A stretch of DNA of 41,568 bases from an uncultured Flavobacteriaceae bacterium. Its GTDB lineage: Bacteria > Bacteroidota > Bacteroidia > Flavobacteriales > Flavobacteriaceae. The notes under the pieces are model-generated. The model had not been told where the DNA came from. It was given only the letters and a program-made list of their open reading frames with translations, and searched no databases. The stretch covers positions 1-41,568 of the forward strand of contig CALHCJ010000012.1 of assembly GCA_937936275.1 (NCBI GenBank). Direction: 5' to 3'. Positions within the stretch are counted from its first letter, which is position 1. Each line of letters starts with the position of its first letter. Shown here one piece after another: positions 19,618 to 29,338 of this stretch. Position numbers and translations under genes: made by a program.

Positions 19618-20384
19618 TGATAGAAGTAGAAAATATACATAAATCTTTTGGTGATGCCCATATATTAAAGGGAATTACCACAACTTTTGATACAGGGAAG
19701 ACCAATCTAATTATTGGACAAAGTGGGTCAGGTAAAACTGTTTTCTTAAAATGTTTGTTAGGGTTATTTACGCCCACCGAGGGAGCGATTAAATACGACG
19801 GGCAGAATTTTTCTGAACTTTCAAGTCAAGACCAGCGGGCGCTGAAAGAAGATATGGGAATGGTTTTTCAAGGTAGTGCACTTTTTGATGGTCTAACTGT
19901 GGCAGGAAACGTAATGTTTCCTTTAGAAATGTTTACCAAGCTTGCCAAGTCTGAAATGGAAGATCGTGTTAATATCGTTTTGAATAGAGTAAATCTAGTT
20001 GATGCACATCATAAATTTCCCTCTGAAATATCAGGAGGGATGCAGAAAAGGGTCGCTATAGCTCGCGCTATCGTTATGAATCCGCAATATTTATTTTGTG
20101 ATGAACCTAATTCTGGATTAGACCCCAGAACGGCTATAGTAATCGATAATCTGATCAAAGAAATTACAGAAGAGTATAATATTACTACGGTGATCAATAC
20201 GCACGATATGAATTCTGTAATGGAAATTGGAGAGAAAATTCTTTTCTTGAAAGACGGACTTAAAGAATGGGAAGGCACCAAGAACGAAATTTTCAAAACC
20301 GATAACAAGGCTGTAACTGATTTTGTTTACTCTTCAGAACTCTTTAAGAAGGTTCGTCAAATGTATATTGAAGAGCGAAATTAA
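19617..20384 (+). CDS. MlaF-like ABC transporter ATP-binding protein (start MIEVENIHKSF, TAATG overlap with permease)
   Basis: Walker A GQSGSGKT, signature SGGMQKRVAIARAI, Walker B YLFCDEPNSGLDP. Confidence 0.94.
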   Translation: MIEVENIHKSFGDAHILKGITTTFDTGKTNLIIGQSGSGKTVFLKCLLGLFTPTEGAIKYDGQNFSELSSQDQRALKEDMGMVFQGSALFDGLTVAGNVMFPLEMFTKLAKSEMEDRVNIVLNRVNLVDAHHKFPSEISGGMQKRVAIARAIVMNPQYLFCDEPNSGLDPRTAIVIDNLIKEITEEYNITTVINTHDMNSVMEIGEKILFLKDGLKEWEGTKNEIFKTDNKAVTDFVYSSELFKKVRQMYIEERN

Positions 20385-21850
20385 TCTTGAATAATTTCTG
20401 TCAACAAAATCGTACTATCCTTTAAACGCACTTTCAACCAACGATGCAATTTCTTAGCATCTTTAACAACATCCACTCTTTTTGCATTACGCTTCCATTT
20501 CGCTTCAAACACCGAGACAGTATCTAATTTTTTAAAGTCCGTTCGAATCGCATTTGAAAATGCCAAATATTCGAGATTCTCGTAATTCGTTTGCGCTTCT
20601 GCGCTGATATCTTGAAAAGGAATCTGCTTTGCGTTCAACTTATTTAAACGCTTTAACTCTGATTCTAACAATCGTATTTTTTCGTCTTTTCCTAAAATCT
20701 CATTTTTTTGTGTTTGATATAGCTCTTCTACATATTTTAACTGACTACCTTGCTCGTTTTGAGAGCCTTGAATAATTTTCAACCCACAATTATCAAGGTC
20801 GTCGTAGTTTCTCATATTAGCTTCCCACGTGGCAATAACTCCGTCTGGAATGCTCTCATTGCCCATAAATATTAATTCAATTGTAGAAGCCTCATCTCTA
20901 TTATAATTCAAAACTGATAAATCTTTTAAGAATCGGCCATCCTTAATAAATTTATAAGGCATAATATTTTCCTCTATAAACGAGTTAGCATCACTTTTGA
21001 ACTTAAACTCTTGCAAAACACCCCAAAAAATATAGCCTGAAGGAATCATTACTGCAAGAGCAGTTAGCGAAACCAAACGGGCTATTAACCTTCGCCTTTT
21101 GGAATTTGCATAGCGAACCATAGGAAAACGGAGCAATTTCAATACTAAAAAAGTAGCTAAGGCAATGAAAATAGTATTGATACCGAAAAGCAACATTGCA
21201 CCACCTGCGTAAGTCCAATTACCGATTGCCAAACCAAATCCTACGGTACAGAGAGGAGGCATCAACGCAGTAGCAATTGCAACACCAAAAATAACACTAG
21301 CTATTGTTCCTTTTTTAGCGCGAGCTATTACTAGGGCTAAACCACCAAAAAACGCGATTAGTACGTCACGAATATCGGGCTTTGTTCTGGCTAAAAGTTC
21401 AGATGACTCTTCTTGCAAAGGAAATATAGCAAAAAATAAGTATGCAGTTAGAACACTTAAAACCACCATAACTGCTAAATTCTTAAGCGATCTTCTTAAC
21501 GTATCAATATCATTAATGGCAAGTGACATACCGAGACCCAAAATAGGACCCATGAGTGGAGAAATTAACATCGCACCAATTACAACAGCAGTGGAGTTAG
21601 CATTTAACCCGACAGATGCTATAAAGATTGAGCAAATCAAAATCCATGACGTATGCCCTTTGAAGGGAATATCAGCAATAATAGCCTCTTTTGTAGCTTC
21701 TTGATCCGTATTCGTTCGAATATCTAAGAGCTCTTTCAGAAACTTTCTGGTGCTTCCTAGTAATCCCTCAAAATCTTTTTGGACTTCCTTTTTACTTTCA
21801 ATAGGTTCCTCCGTTGGGGTGACTTGGTCTTGATTTATATCTTCACTCAT
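20381..21850 (-). CDS. DUF389 / TIGR00341 family membrane protein
   Basis: VVIGAMLISPLMGPILGLGMSLAINDIDTLRRSLKNL...ARAKKGTIASVIFGVAIATALMPPLCTVGFGLAIGNW. Confidence 0.9.
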   Translation of the reverse strand: MSEDINQDQVTPTEEPIESKKEVQKDFEGLLGSTRKFLKELLDIRTNTDQEATKEAIIADIPFKGHTSWILICSIFIASVGLNANSTAVVIGAMLISPLMGPILGLGMSLAINDIDTLRRSLKNLAVMVVLSVLTAYLFFAIFPLQEESSELLARTKPDIRDVLIAFFGGLALVIARAKKGTIASVIFGVAIATALMPPLCTVGFGLAIGNWTYAGGAMLLFGINTIFIALATFLVLKLLRFPMVRYANSKRRRLIARLVSLTALAVMIPSGYIFWGVLQEFKFKSDANSFIEENIMPYKFIKDGRFLKDLSVLNYNRDEASTIELIFMGNESIPDGVIATWEANMRNYDDLDNCGLKIIQGSQNEQGSQLKYVEELYQTQKNEILGKDEKIRLLESELKRLNKLNAKQIPFQDISAEAQTNYENLEYLAFSNAIRTDFKKLDTVSVFEAKWKRNAKRVDVVKDAKKLHRWLKVRLKDSTILLTEIIQD

Positions 21851-21852
21851 AT

Positions 21853-22932
21853 TTAAGCGTATTCGTTTCCGAATTTATCTTTAACCTTATTAAGAACTTG
21901 TTTGATATCTTGTTCTTTTGATTTAGGATAAATTAGAAGAACTTCTTCTTTATCAACAATAATATAATCATTTAGTCCGTCTACCACCACAACTTTACCT
22001 TTTGGAGAACGAATCATGTTACCACTGGCATCTTCGGAAATAATTCTACTATTCACAACTGCATTATTGCTATTGTCTTTGTCAAGTTTGTCGTACAGAG
22101 AACCCCAGGTGCCCAAATCGTTCCAGCCAAAGGTTGCAGGAAGTACAAAAATGGATTTTGAATTTTCCAGAATTGCGTAATCTATTGATATATTTTCGGC
22201 CTTCGGATAGTTCTCTTTTATAAACTTAGATTCATCTGACGTATTATAACAGGACATTCCTGATTCAAACAAATCGAATTGTTTCTTTTGGTAGGCTTTA
22301 AAGGCATTTACAATAGTTTTCACACTCCACATAAAGATTCCTGCATTCCAAAGAAAATTGCCTTGTGCCAAAAACTCCTTTGCAGTCTCATAATCTGGTT
22401 TCTCTCTGAATTGATCTACTTTTTTGAGTTCCGTGCTGCTATCTTTCTGAAATTCAATGTATCCAAAACCCGTATTTGGAAAAGATGGTTTTATACCCAA
22501 GGTACAGAGCACCTCTTCTTTTTCGCATTTTTCAAAGCAGGTAGTAACGTCTTGGGCAAACGCTTCCTCATCCTCAATCCAGTGATCACTTGGTGCAACA
22601 ATCATCACCCCATCAGGATTCATTTTCTGAATTTTCATCGCTGCATACAAAATGCAGGGAGCTGTATTCCGCATTGCTGGCTCTAAAACCACCTGCTCCT
22701 GTTTAACCAGAGGTAATTGTTCTAAAACCAAATCATTATACCGCTCGTTAGTAAGAATCAGAATATTCTCGGTAGGCACAAATTTATTTAGTCTTTTAAA
22801 GGTCTTCTGAATAAGTGTATCACCAGTACCCAACATATCATGAAACTGTTTCGGATAATTAGAGGTACTTATAGGCCAAAATCGAGACCCGACCCCACCG
22901 GCCATTAAAACTGCGTAATAATTCTTATTCAT
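21853..22932 (-). CDS. Mannose-1-phosphate guanylyltransferase
   Basis: YYAVLMAGGVGSRFWPISTSNYPKQFHDMLGTGDTLIQKTFKRL...FGWNDLGTWGSLY. Confidence 0.94.
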   Translation of the reverse strand: MNKNYYAVLMAGGVGSRFWPISTSNYPKQFHDMLGTGDTLIQKTFKRLNKFVPTENILILTNERYNDLVLEQLPLVKQEQVVLEPAMRNTAPCILYAAMKIQKMNPDGVMIVAPSDHWIEDEEAFAQDVTTCFEKCEKEEVLCTLGIKPSFPNTGFGYIEFQKDSSTELKKVDQFREKPDYETAKEFLAQGNFLWNAGIFMWSVKTIVNAFKAYQKKQFDLFESGMSCYNTSDESKFIKENYPKAENISIDYAILENSKSIFVLPATFGWNDLGTWGSLYDKLDKDNSNNAVVNSRIISEDASGNMIRSPKGKVVVVDGLNDYIIVDKEEVLLIYPKSKEQDIKQVLNKVKDKFGNEYA

Positions 22933-22977
22933 TCTTATATTTTTTTAAGCTCAGCCAAACTATTCGTACTGACCTGT

Positions 22978-23577
22978 TCAATTTATAGGTTCCACCTCAG
23001 CATTTGGTTGAAAAAGATAAATCTTACCAGAATTTAGTTCAACGCATTCATAACGTTTGATACGGCGGTTACCCTTCTTGTAAATTTTTCCGTTGTACAA
23101 TCGAAAAACACTTCCTAAAGGTAATTCAAAAACGTACGATTTATCGCTATGTTGTTCATCATAACATTTTAAAGCAACTGATAGTTTTGCATCAGTACTA
23201 CTACTAGCTTTGGGATTTTTGAAGTGTTTTGCTAATAGAGGTAGTAATTTCGAAGGAAATACTTCTGGTCGAATAAAAGGTAGCATCAAACGTTGAAATG
23301 TATGTTTCCATTCATGACCGTGAGGTTTAATTCGTCTACCATACTTTTCAAAAGCTACCAAATGAGCTATCTCATGGATTAGTGTTATCAAGAATCGATA
23401 CTGGTTGAGAGTAGCATTTACGGTAATTTGATGCCTTCCATCAGGCATTTGTCGATAATCTCCGTGTCTTGTGACCCGTTCATTGACTATTTTCAAATGA
23501 ACGCCAGTCTCTTTAATCAACTGTAGACAAGAAGCTACAGCACGTTCTGGCAGATATTTTTTTAGGATGTTATCCAT
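22978..23577 (-). CDS. SprT-like domain protein
   Basis: MDNILKKYLPERAV...LITLIHEIAHLVAFEKYGRRIKPHGHEWKHTF (HExxH...H). Confidence 0.9.
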   Translation of the reverse strand: MDNILKKYLPERAVASCLQLIKETGVHLKIVNERVTRHGDYRQMPDGRHQITVNATLNQYRFLITLIHEIAHLVAFEKYGRRIKPHGHEWKHTFQRLMLPFIRPEVFPSKLLPLLAKHFKNPKASSSTDAKLSVALKCYDEQHSDKSYVFELPLGSVFRLYNGKIYKKGNRRIKRYECVELNSGKIYLFQPNAEVEPIN

Positions 23578-23583
23578 CGTGAA

Positions 23584-23591
23584 CAAAAATA
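23584..23591 (-). promoter_or_regulatory. -7 element TATTTTTG abutting the SprT-like start codon (possible leaderless transcript)
   Basis: TAnnTTTG ends 6 nt before the ATG on minus strand. Confidence 0.4.
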
Positions 23592-23632
23592 GTACTTTTA
23601 AGCTTCCTCGATTCATTAAAATCAAGATCGAA

Positions 23633-24256
23633 ATGAAAAAAATAAGCCTGTTTTTACTGATTATTCTATTTGTAAGTTGCGGACCCAAATTGTTTCAATC
23701 GAAGTGGACAAAAGAAGTAGCCCCTGAAAAATATGTTGCAAGATTTGAGACTTCAAAAGGCAATTTTGATATTGAAGTAGAACGAAAGTGGAGTCCAAAA
23801 GCAGCCGATCGCTTTTTTCAATTGGTGAAATACAAGTATTTTGAAAATGCAGTCTTTTACAGAGTAATTCCGGAATTTGTAGCCCAATTTGGAAGTCGCG
23901 ATACTTTATCACTTCGTTTATGGAATACATTTAAAGTACCTGATGAAAGGGTGATCTTAGGAAATGAATTAGGAACACTCAGCTTTGCAAGAAGTGAAAA
24001 AAAGACTAGAACTTCGCAATTATACATCAACCTCAAAAATAATTCAAGACTAGATACATTAGATTACAACGGTGTCAAAGGATTTCCTGCTTTTGGTAGA
24101 GTAACTCAAGGTATGGATGTAGTCTCACAGCTATATTCCGGATACGAAGGTAAATCAGCTGCCAAATTAGATCTTTTGTATTCTGATAAGAACAAGTTCT
24201 TTGCAGAATTTCCTAAACTAGATTCAATTCGAACTGCTTATTTTATTAGCAAGTAG
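23633..24256 (+). CDS. Cyclophilin-type peptidyl-prolyl isomerase, probable lipoprotein
   Basis: MKKISLFLLIILFVSCGPK lipobox; ARFETSKGNFDIEVERKWSPKAADRFFQLVKYKYFENAVFYRVIPEFVAQFG. Confidence 0.9.
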   Translation: MKKISLFLLIILFVSCGPKLFQSKWTKEVAPEKYVARFETSKGNFDIEVERKWSPKAADRFFQLVKYKYFENAVFYRVIPEFVAQFGSRDTLSLRLWNTFKVPDERVILGNELGTLSFARSEKKTRTSQLYINLKNNSRLDTLDYNGVKGFPAFGRVTQGMDVVSQLYSGYEGKSAAKLDLLYSDKNKFFAEFPKLDSIRTAYFISK

Positions 24257-24268
24257 ACATTTTGAAGC

Positions 24269-24946
24269 TTAGGGCGTAGAACTAGATACTTGTAATAGCT
24301 TTCCATTATATAGCTTATTTCCGGTCAGAGCAAAATCTTTGATATAATTAGCCATTTCTAGCGCAGTAATTGGAGCTTGGTATCCAGGAAATGCTTCTTC
24401 CAGCATTTCAGTTTGTACCGCGCCTAAAGCTAACACGTTAAAAGAGGGACCCGTTTCTTTAAACTCCTCCGCCCATAATTCCGTTAAAGTTATTACGGCA
24501 GCTTTACTTGAACTGTAGGCTGAGAGTCCGGGGAATTTCATACTCCCTTGAACTCCCCCCATAGAACTTATAGTTACCACATGTGCATCTTTAGGCATTT
24601 TTGGTAAAACTACTTGCGTCATGCTTGAGACTCCGAATACATTTACTTTATAAACTTCTTCGAATTCAAATGCAGTTGTCTCTAAGAAAGGCTTATTCAG
24701 TAATCTGCCTGCATTGTTGATCAGAATATCAACAGAAGTCCAACTCGTCAAATAATCTTTAAGCTTCTGTAGATCAGAAGTATTGGAAAGATCAAACGGA
24801 AAAGTGGCAATATTTTCATGTCCTAAATCTGTTATTGGCTTATCATTTCGAGACAAAGCCAGCACCTGATGTCCTTCGTTTGCAAAAAGTTTAGCGAGCT
24901 CAAATCCGATACCTCTGCTAGCTCCTGTTATAATTACGTTCGCCAT
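24269..24946 (-). CDS. SDR family NAD(P)-dependent oxidoreductase
   Basis: ANVIITGASRGIGFELAKLFANEGHQVLALSR...INNAGRLLNKPF...YSSSKAAV. Confidence 0.93.
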   Translation of the reverse strand: MANVIITGASRGIGFELAKLFANEGHQVLALSRNDKPITDLGHENIATFPFDLSNTSDLQKLKDYLTSWTSVDILINNAGRLLNKPFLETTAFEFEEVYKVNVFGVSSMTQVVLPKMPKDAHVVTISSMGGVQGSMKFPGLSAYSSSKAAVITLTELWAEEFKETGPSFNVLALGAVQTEMLEEAFPGYQAPITALEMANYIKDFALTGNKLYNGKLLQVSSSTP

Positions 24947-25870
24947 TTAATTGTATTTAACTTCTTGGGTTGGGGCATTGGCAATACCTTCTATTACTGG
25001 AATGACTTTGTTCACTACATTCGCCATATGCTCAAAATCCATCAAACTGTTTTCATCACCTACTTTATGATAATGATCAAAATTTGTGAAATCAAAAGTG
25101 CTATACGTCTGTGACGGCACATTAAATAATTCATGAAAGGGAAGGTTGTCAGACCGCTTAAACAGGTTAAACTCTTTCGCTTTTGGCAAAAAGCCAGCTA
25201 TTTTTTCACCCGCATAACTATTGGTAACATCCGCTAAATTTGATAGTTCATAACCTGTGAGATACATTAAATGGTCTTTCTCTACCATGGGCACTCCGAC
25301 CATTTCAAAATTCAACATGACATATAGATTTAGATTTTCATCTTTTAATTTCTCAGCTAAATGTTTTGAACCTAAAAGTCCTTTTTCTTCAGCGCTGAAT
25401 AAGACAAAAATGATACTACGTTTATTCGATTTTGTATGACCAAAATATCGGGCTAATTCTAAGACTGTTGTACTTCCAGAAGCATTATCATTGGCTCCGT
25501 TCGCGACGGTATCCTCTCCAACCGAAGCGGCTTTACCTATATGGTCATAATGTGCTCCAAGAACAACAAACTCCTTCTTTAAATTTTTGTCTTTTCCTTC
25601 AATAAATCCGACCATATTGTAGGTTACGCCGTCAAAATTTGAAAGGGTGTCACGGTAGGTTTCAAAATAAGGATCTATTTTATTTTCTTTAAATATAGTT
25701 TCGATATAGTTTGCAGCAATTTCAATACCAGCTGTACCCGCCTCACGACCATTGAGTTCGTCAGAAGCTAAATAATTCATCATCTCGCCAATTCGTTCAC
25801 TGGTCGATGGTTCAGGAACAGATTTGCATCCAACAATAAGCAAAATCATAGCGTAAAAAAAGCACTTCAT
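24947..25870 (-). CDS. M28 family metallopeptidase, probable lipoprotein
   Basis: MKCFFYAMILLIVGCKS lipobox; VLGAHYDHIG...GANDNASGSTTVLELARYF...VLFSAEEKGLLGS. Confidence 0.92.
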   Translation of the reverse strand: MKCFFYAMILLIVGCKSVPEPSTSERIGEMMNYLASDELNGREAGTAGIEIAANYIETIFKENKIDPYFETYRDTLSNFDGVTYNMVGFIEGKDKNLKKEFVVLGAHYDHIGKAASVGEDTVANGANDNASGSTTVLELARYFGHTKSNKRSIIFVLFSAEEKGLLGSKHLAEKLKDENLNLYVMLNFEMVGVPMVEKDHLMYLTGYELSNLADVTNSYAGEKIAGFLPKAKEFNLFKRSDNLPFHELFNVPSQTYSTFDFTNFDHYHKVGDENSLMDFEHMANVVNKVIPVIEGIANAPTQEVKYN

Positions 25871-25898
25871 AATATCGGGTTTAGCAATTTTTAAAGAT

Positions 25899-25932
25899 AA
25901 AAAAAGCATCCGCCATATGACAGATGCTTTTT
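25899..25932. terminator. Terminator after pdhC
   Basis: aaaaaaaGCATCcgccatatgacaGATGCtttttg immediately 3' of the pdhC stop on minus strand. Confidence 0.7.
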
Positions 25933-25957
25933 GATATAATTATAAATATATTTCAAT

Positions 25958-27601
25958 CTATGCTAACATGGTTACAGGGTTTTCTAAGAATGCTCTCAAA
26001 GTCAATAAAAACTGAGCTCCGGTAGCACCATCAACTGTTCTATGATCACATGCGAGAGTCACTTTCATTGTATTACCCACAACAATTTGACCATCTCTGA
26101 CCACTGGCTTTTCTACAATAGCACCAACAGATAAAATTGCTGAGTTAGGTTGATTAATTATCGAGGTGAAATCAGTGATTCCAAACATACCCAAGTTAGA
26201 AACGGTAAATGTACTTCCTTCCATTTCAGCTGGGGTTAGTTTTTTATTTCTAGCTTTACCTGCCAAATCTTTTACGGCAGCTCCTATTTGTGTTAATGAC
26301 ATATGGTCTGCGAACTTCAGTACGGGTACCATCAATCCGTCGGGAACAGCAACTGCAACACCTATGTGCACATGTTGATTATAAATCATAGCATCATCAC
26401 CCCAGGTAGTGTTAACCTGTGGGTGCTTTTTCAGCGCCATCGCACACGCCTTTACTACTAGATCATTAAAGGACACTTTAGTTTCTGGCAGATTGTTGAT
26501 TCTCTTTCTTGAAGCGATAGCATTACTCATATCAACCTCAATATTAAGATAGTAATGAGGCGCAGTAAACTTAGACTCTGAAAGACGCTTAGCAATCACC
26601 TTACGCATTTGAGAATTTTTAACTTCTTCTGTTCCTTCTTCACCTACAGGTAAATTAACGATTGGTGCAACAGCATTACTTGCAGATACAGCATTCGCAG
26701 TAGTTTGTGATGCGGCCGCTGGTGTTTGGGCAGCTGGCTGGAAATTCTCAATATCTTTCTTAACAATTCTGCCATGATCTCCTGATCCTTTGACATCAGC
26801 CAAATTAACACCTTTATCTTTCGCGATTTTCTTAGCTAAAGGAGAGGCAAAAATACGTTGTCCATCGTTTGCAGAAACAGGTTGATCAACCGCTTCCGTT
26901 TTTGTTTCTGCTGACTTTTCTGTTTTCTTTTCTTCAGATGGAGTCGTCTTGGAGCTACTGGAAGCTCCACCTTTTAACACAGCATCGACATCTGTTCCTT
27001 TAGGTCCGATAACAGCTAAAACCTCATCTACTGGTGAAGATTCTCCTTCCTGAATTCCTATATATAATAAAGTTCCAGAGTAGAAAGATTCAAACTCCAT
27101 GGTGGCTTTATCCGTTTCAATTTCTGCCAGTATATCTCCTTCTTCAACGGAATCACCAACACTTTTCAACCAAGCAGCCACAGTGCCTTCCTCCATAGTA
27201 TCACTAAGTCGTGGCATCTTAATTACTTCAACACCTTCAGGAATTTCAGCTGGCTCTGAACTTGCAGTATTTGCTACCTCTTTGACCTCATCTGGAGCTA
27301 CAACTTCTTCTTTTGTGTCTTCGGAAGTTGAACTTCCATTTAACAACGCAGAAATATCTTCACCTTCTTCTCCTATTATAGCAAGTAGCACGTCTACAGG
27401 TGCGGTATCGCCTTCAGCAACACCGATATGCAATAAAGTTCCTTCATTGAAAGATTCAAATTCCATAGTGGCTTTATCTGTTTCAATTTCGGCTAAGATA
27501 TCTCCTTCTTCGACCTTGTCCCCTACCTTTTTTAACCATGCGGCAACGGTGCCTTCTTCCATGGTATCACTCAAACGGGGCATATTTACTACTATCGCCA
27601 T
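25958..27601 (-). CDS. pdhC: Pyruvate dehydrogenase complex dihydrolipoamide acetyltransferase (E2), two lipoyl domains
   Basis: Two copies of MPRLSDTMEEGTVAAWLK..ETDKATMEFESF; peripheral-subunit-binding domain ASPLAKKIAKDKGVNLADVKGSGDHGRIVKKDIE; catalytic DHRTVDGATGAQFL. Confidence 0.96.
   Translation of the reverse strand: MAIVVNMPRLSDTMEEGTVAAWLKKVGDKVEEGDILAEIETDKATMEFESFNEGTLLHIGVAEGDTAPVDVLLAIIGEEGEDISALLNGSSTSEDTKEEVVAPDEVKEVANTASSEPAEIPEGVEVIKMPRLSDTMEEGTVAAWLKSVGDSVEEGDILAEIETDKATMEFESFYSGTLLYIGIQEGESSPVDEVLAVIGPKGTDVDAVLKGGASSSSKTTPSEEKKTEKSAETKTEAVDQPVSANDGQRIFASPLAKKIAKDKGVNLADVKGSGDHGRIVKKDIENFQPAAQTPAAASQTTANAVSASNAVAPIVNLPVGEEGTEEVKNSQMRKVIAKRLSESKFTAPHYYLNIEVDMSNAIASRKRINNLPETKVSFNDLVVKACAMALKKHPQVNTTWGDDAMIYNQHVHIGVAVAVPDGLMVPVLKFADHMSLTQIGAAVKDLAGKARNKKLTPAEMEGSTFTVSNLGMFGITDFTSIINQPNSAILSVGAIVEKPVVRDGQIVVGNTMKVTLACDHRTVDGATGAQFLLTLRAFLENPVTMLA
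27086..27217 (-). repeat. Lipoyl-domain repeat copy 2 (132 bp, intragenic in E2)
   Basis: Aligns with 27452-27583 without gaps over 132 bp, with scattered substitutions. Confidence 0.8.
27452..27583 (-). repeat. Lipoyl-domain repeat copy 1 (132 bp, intragenic in E2)
   Basis: See 27086-27217. Confidence 0.8.
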
Positions 27602-27609
27602 TTAATTTC

Positions 27610-28605
27610 TTATTTATGTTCTACAAATGGAAAATCTTCTTGCTCATACACCATATCATACAATTGCTGTACTGGCGGATAATCTGATTCTTCAGCAAAC
27701 TTTTCACATTCTGCGACGCGTTGTTTAACTCTTTTATCTATTGCTTTGATTTCCTCTTCGGTAGCATATTTTTTATCTTTAATCACATCTAAAACCTGAG
27801 TGATCGGGTCGATTTTCTTATACTCTTCTACTTCATCTTTAGTTCTATAGTGCTGTGCATCTGACATAGAGTGACCTCTGTAACGATACGTTTTCATTTC
27901 TAAGAAAGTTGGTCCACCACCGCTTCTAGCCCGTTCAATCGCTTTACTCATTTCTTCAGCAACCGTAACTGGATTCATGGCATCTACAGGTCCACATGGC
28001 ATTTCATAGCCTAAACCTAATTTCCATATCTCTGTTGAATATGAAGTACGTTCTACTGAAGTACCCATTGCATATCCATTATTCTCACAAATAAAAACTA
28101 CTGGTAACTGCCAAAGCATCGCTAAGTTCAGCGCCTCATGAAAGGCACCTTGGCGTACCGCACCATCACCCATATAACATAAGGTCACATTATCTCTACC
28201 AGCGTATTTATCACCAAAAGCCATTCCCGCACCTAGTGGAATTTGGCCCCCTACAATACCGTGGCCCCCATGAAAACGGTGTTCTTTAGAAAAGATGTGC
28301 ATTGAACCGCCCATTCCTTTCGAAGTACCAGTTACTTTACCGTAAAGTTCTGCCATTACTTTTTTAGGATCAACACCCATACCTATTGGCTGAACATGAT
28401 TTCGATACGCCGTAATCATTCGGTCTTTAGTTAAATCCATAGCATGTAAAGCACCTGCTAATACGGCTTCTTGGCCATTATATAAGTGTAAAAAACCTCT
28501 AACTTTTTGTTGAATATAAACGGCGGCAAGCTTATCCTCGAACTTTCTCCAGAATAACATATCCTCGTACCACTTTAAATATACCTCTTTGGTGATTTTT
28601 TCCAT
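27610..28605 (-). CDS. pdhA: Pyruvate dehydrogenase E1 component subunit alpha (start MEKITKEVYLKW; ORF track uses an upstream TTG)
   Basis: WYEDMLFWRKFEDKLAAVYIQQKVRGFLHLYNGQEAV...GGHGIVGGQIPLGAGMAF...GDGAVRQGAFHEALNLA. Confidence 0.96.
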   Translation of the reverse strand: MEKITKEVYLKWYEDMLFWRKFEDKLAAVYIQQKVRGFLHLYNGQEAVLAGALHAMDLTKDRMITAYRNHVQPIGMGVDPKKVMAELYGKVTGTSKGMGGSMHIFSKEHRFHGGHGIVGGQIPLGAGMAFGDKYAGRDNVTLCYMGDGAVRQGAFHEALNLAMLWQLPVVFICENNGYAMGTSVERTSYSTEIWKLGLGYEMPCGPVDAMNPVTVAEEMSKAIERARSGGGPTFLEMKTYRYRGHSMSDAQHYRTKDEVEEYKKIDPITQVLDVIKDKKYATEEEIKAIDKRVKQRVAECEKFAEESDYPPVQQLYDMVYEQEDFPFVEHK

Positions 28606-28772
28606 TAATTTGATTTTAGTAGAATTTCCGAAAAAACGGAAAACAAAAATACATATTAAATCAATAGTGAAAAAAAATAGAAGCAAAAGCTTTGATGAAA
28701 ATTCAGAGTTTCACAAAGCAGCTAAAATTTGTAGAATTCAAGTAAAATTTACCATGGTACATCTAACACTAA

Positions 28773-29258
28773 TCAGTTCAAGTAAGTGCTATTAAATGCA
28801 AGCGGAAGTATGTCAGACATAGCGTTACATTTTAAAATTTGCCCTGTCTCACCCATCATCAATATTTTGATTGGTTGTTTTTGCTTTACCTCATATTCAG
28901 ATATGGCCTGGCGGCAATTACCACATGGGGCAGCGGGTTGATCAACCACATGATGTTTAGAGGTGGCAGAAATAGCAATGGCTTTTATTGGAACATTAGG
29001 AAAATTGGCTCCAGCGTAAAAAACAGCAACGCGCTCGGCACAGAGCCCAGACGGATAAGAAGCATTCTCTTGATTATTTCCGGTTATGATCTCTCCATTC
29101 TCTAAAAGAACTGCAGCGCCCACTTGAAAACTAGAATAAGGTGCGTAGGCTTTTTTTCGTGCTGATCTTGCCGACGTCATTAAGTTCTGTTCTTCAGAAG
29201 AAAGTTCATGAAAGTTTTCAAAAACTGTAAGTTCAAAAGCTATCTTTTGTTTTTTCAT
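28773..29258 (-). CDS. cdd: Cytidine deaminase
   Basis: KKAYAPYSSFQVGAAVLLENGEIITGNNQENASYPSGLCAERVAVFYAG...PAAPCGNCRQAI. Confidence 0.95.
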   Translation of the reverse strand: MKKQKIAFELTVFENFHELSSEEQNLMTSARSARKKAYAPYSSFQVGAAVLLENGEIITGNNQENASYPSGLCAERVAVFYAGANFPNVPIKAIAISATSKHHVVDQPAAPCGNCRQAISEYEVKQKQPIKILMMGETGQILKCNAMSDILPLAFNSTYLN

Positions 29259-29275
29259 TTTTTAAAATTAGGTAA

Positions 29276-29283
29276 CAAAACTA
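29276..29283 (-). promoter_or_regulatory. -7 element TAGTTTTG upstream of cdd
   Basis: Exact TAnnTTTG on minus strand, 17 nt upstream of the ATG. Confidence 0.45.
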
Positions 29284-29292
29284 TGTAAACAA

Positions 29293-29318
29293 CAAAACCT
29301 GCTCTAAGGCAGGTTTTG
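29293..29318. terminator. Terminator after porV
   Basis: CAAAACCTGC-tctaag-GCAGGTTTTG. Confidence 0.75.
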
Positions 29319-29338
29319 TTTTAAGATTATCAATTTTC

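Noticed and set aside
22279-22686. 135-aa plus-strand ORF
   Set aside because: Antisense to mannose-1-phosphate guanylyltransferase; no recognisable domain.
27086-27583. Two 132-bp similar segments as a possible mobile or tandem repeat
   Set aside because: Explained by two homologous lipoyl domains inside one E2 protein.
27099-27605. 168-aa plus-strand ORF within pdhC
   Set aside because: Ser/Thr/Pro-rich antisense reading of the two lipoyl domains; the minus-strand protein is unambiguous.
3689-28605. pdhB separated from pdhA-pdhC by about 21 kb as a rearrangement
   Set aside because: As far as I know, unlinked pdhB is common in Flavobacteriaceae; nothing in the sequence suggests a recent rearrangement.
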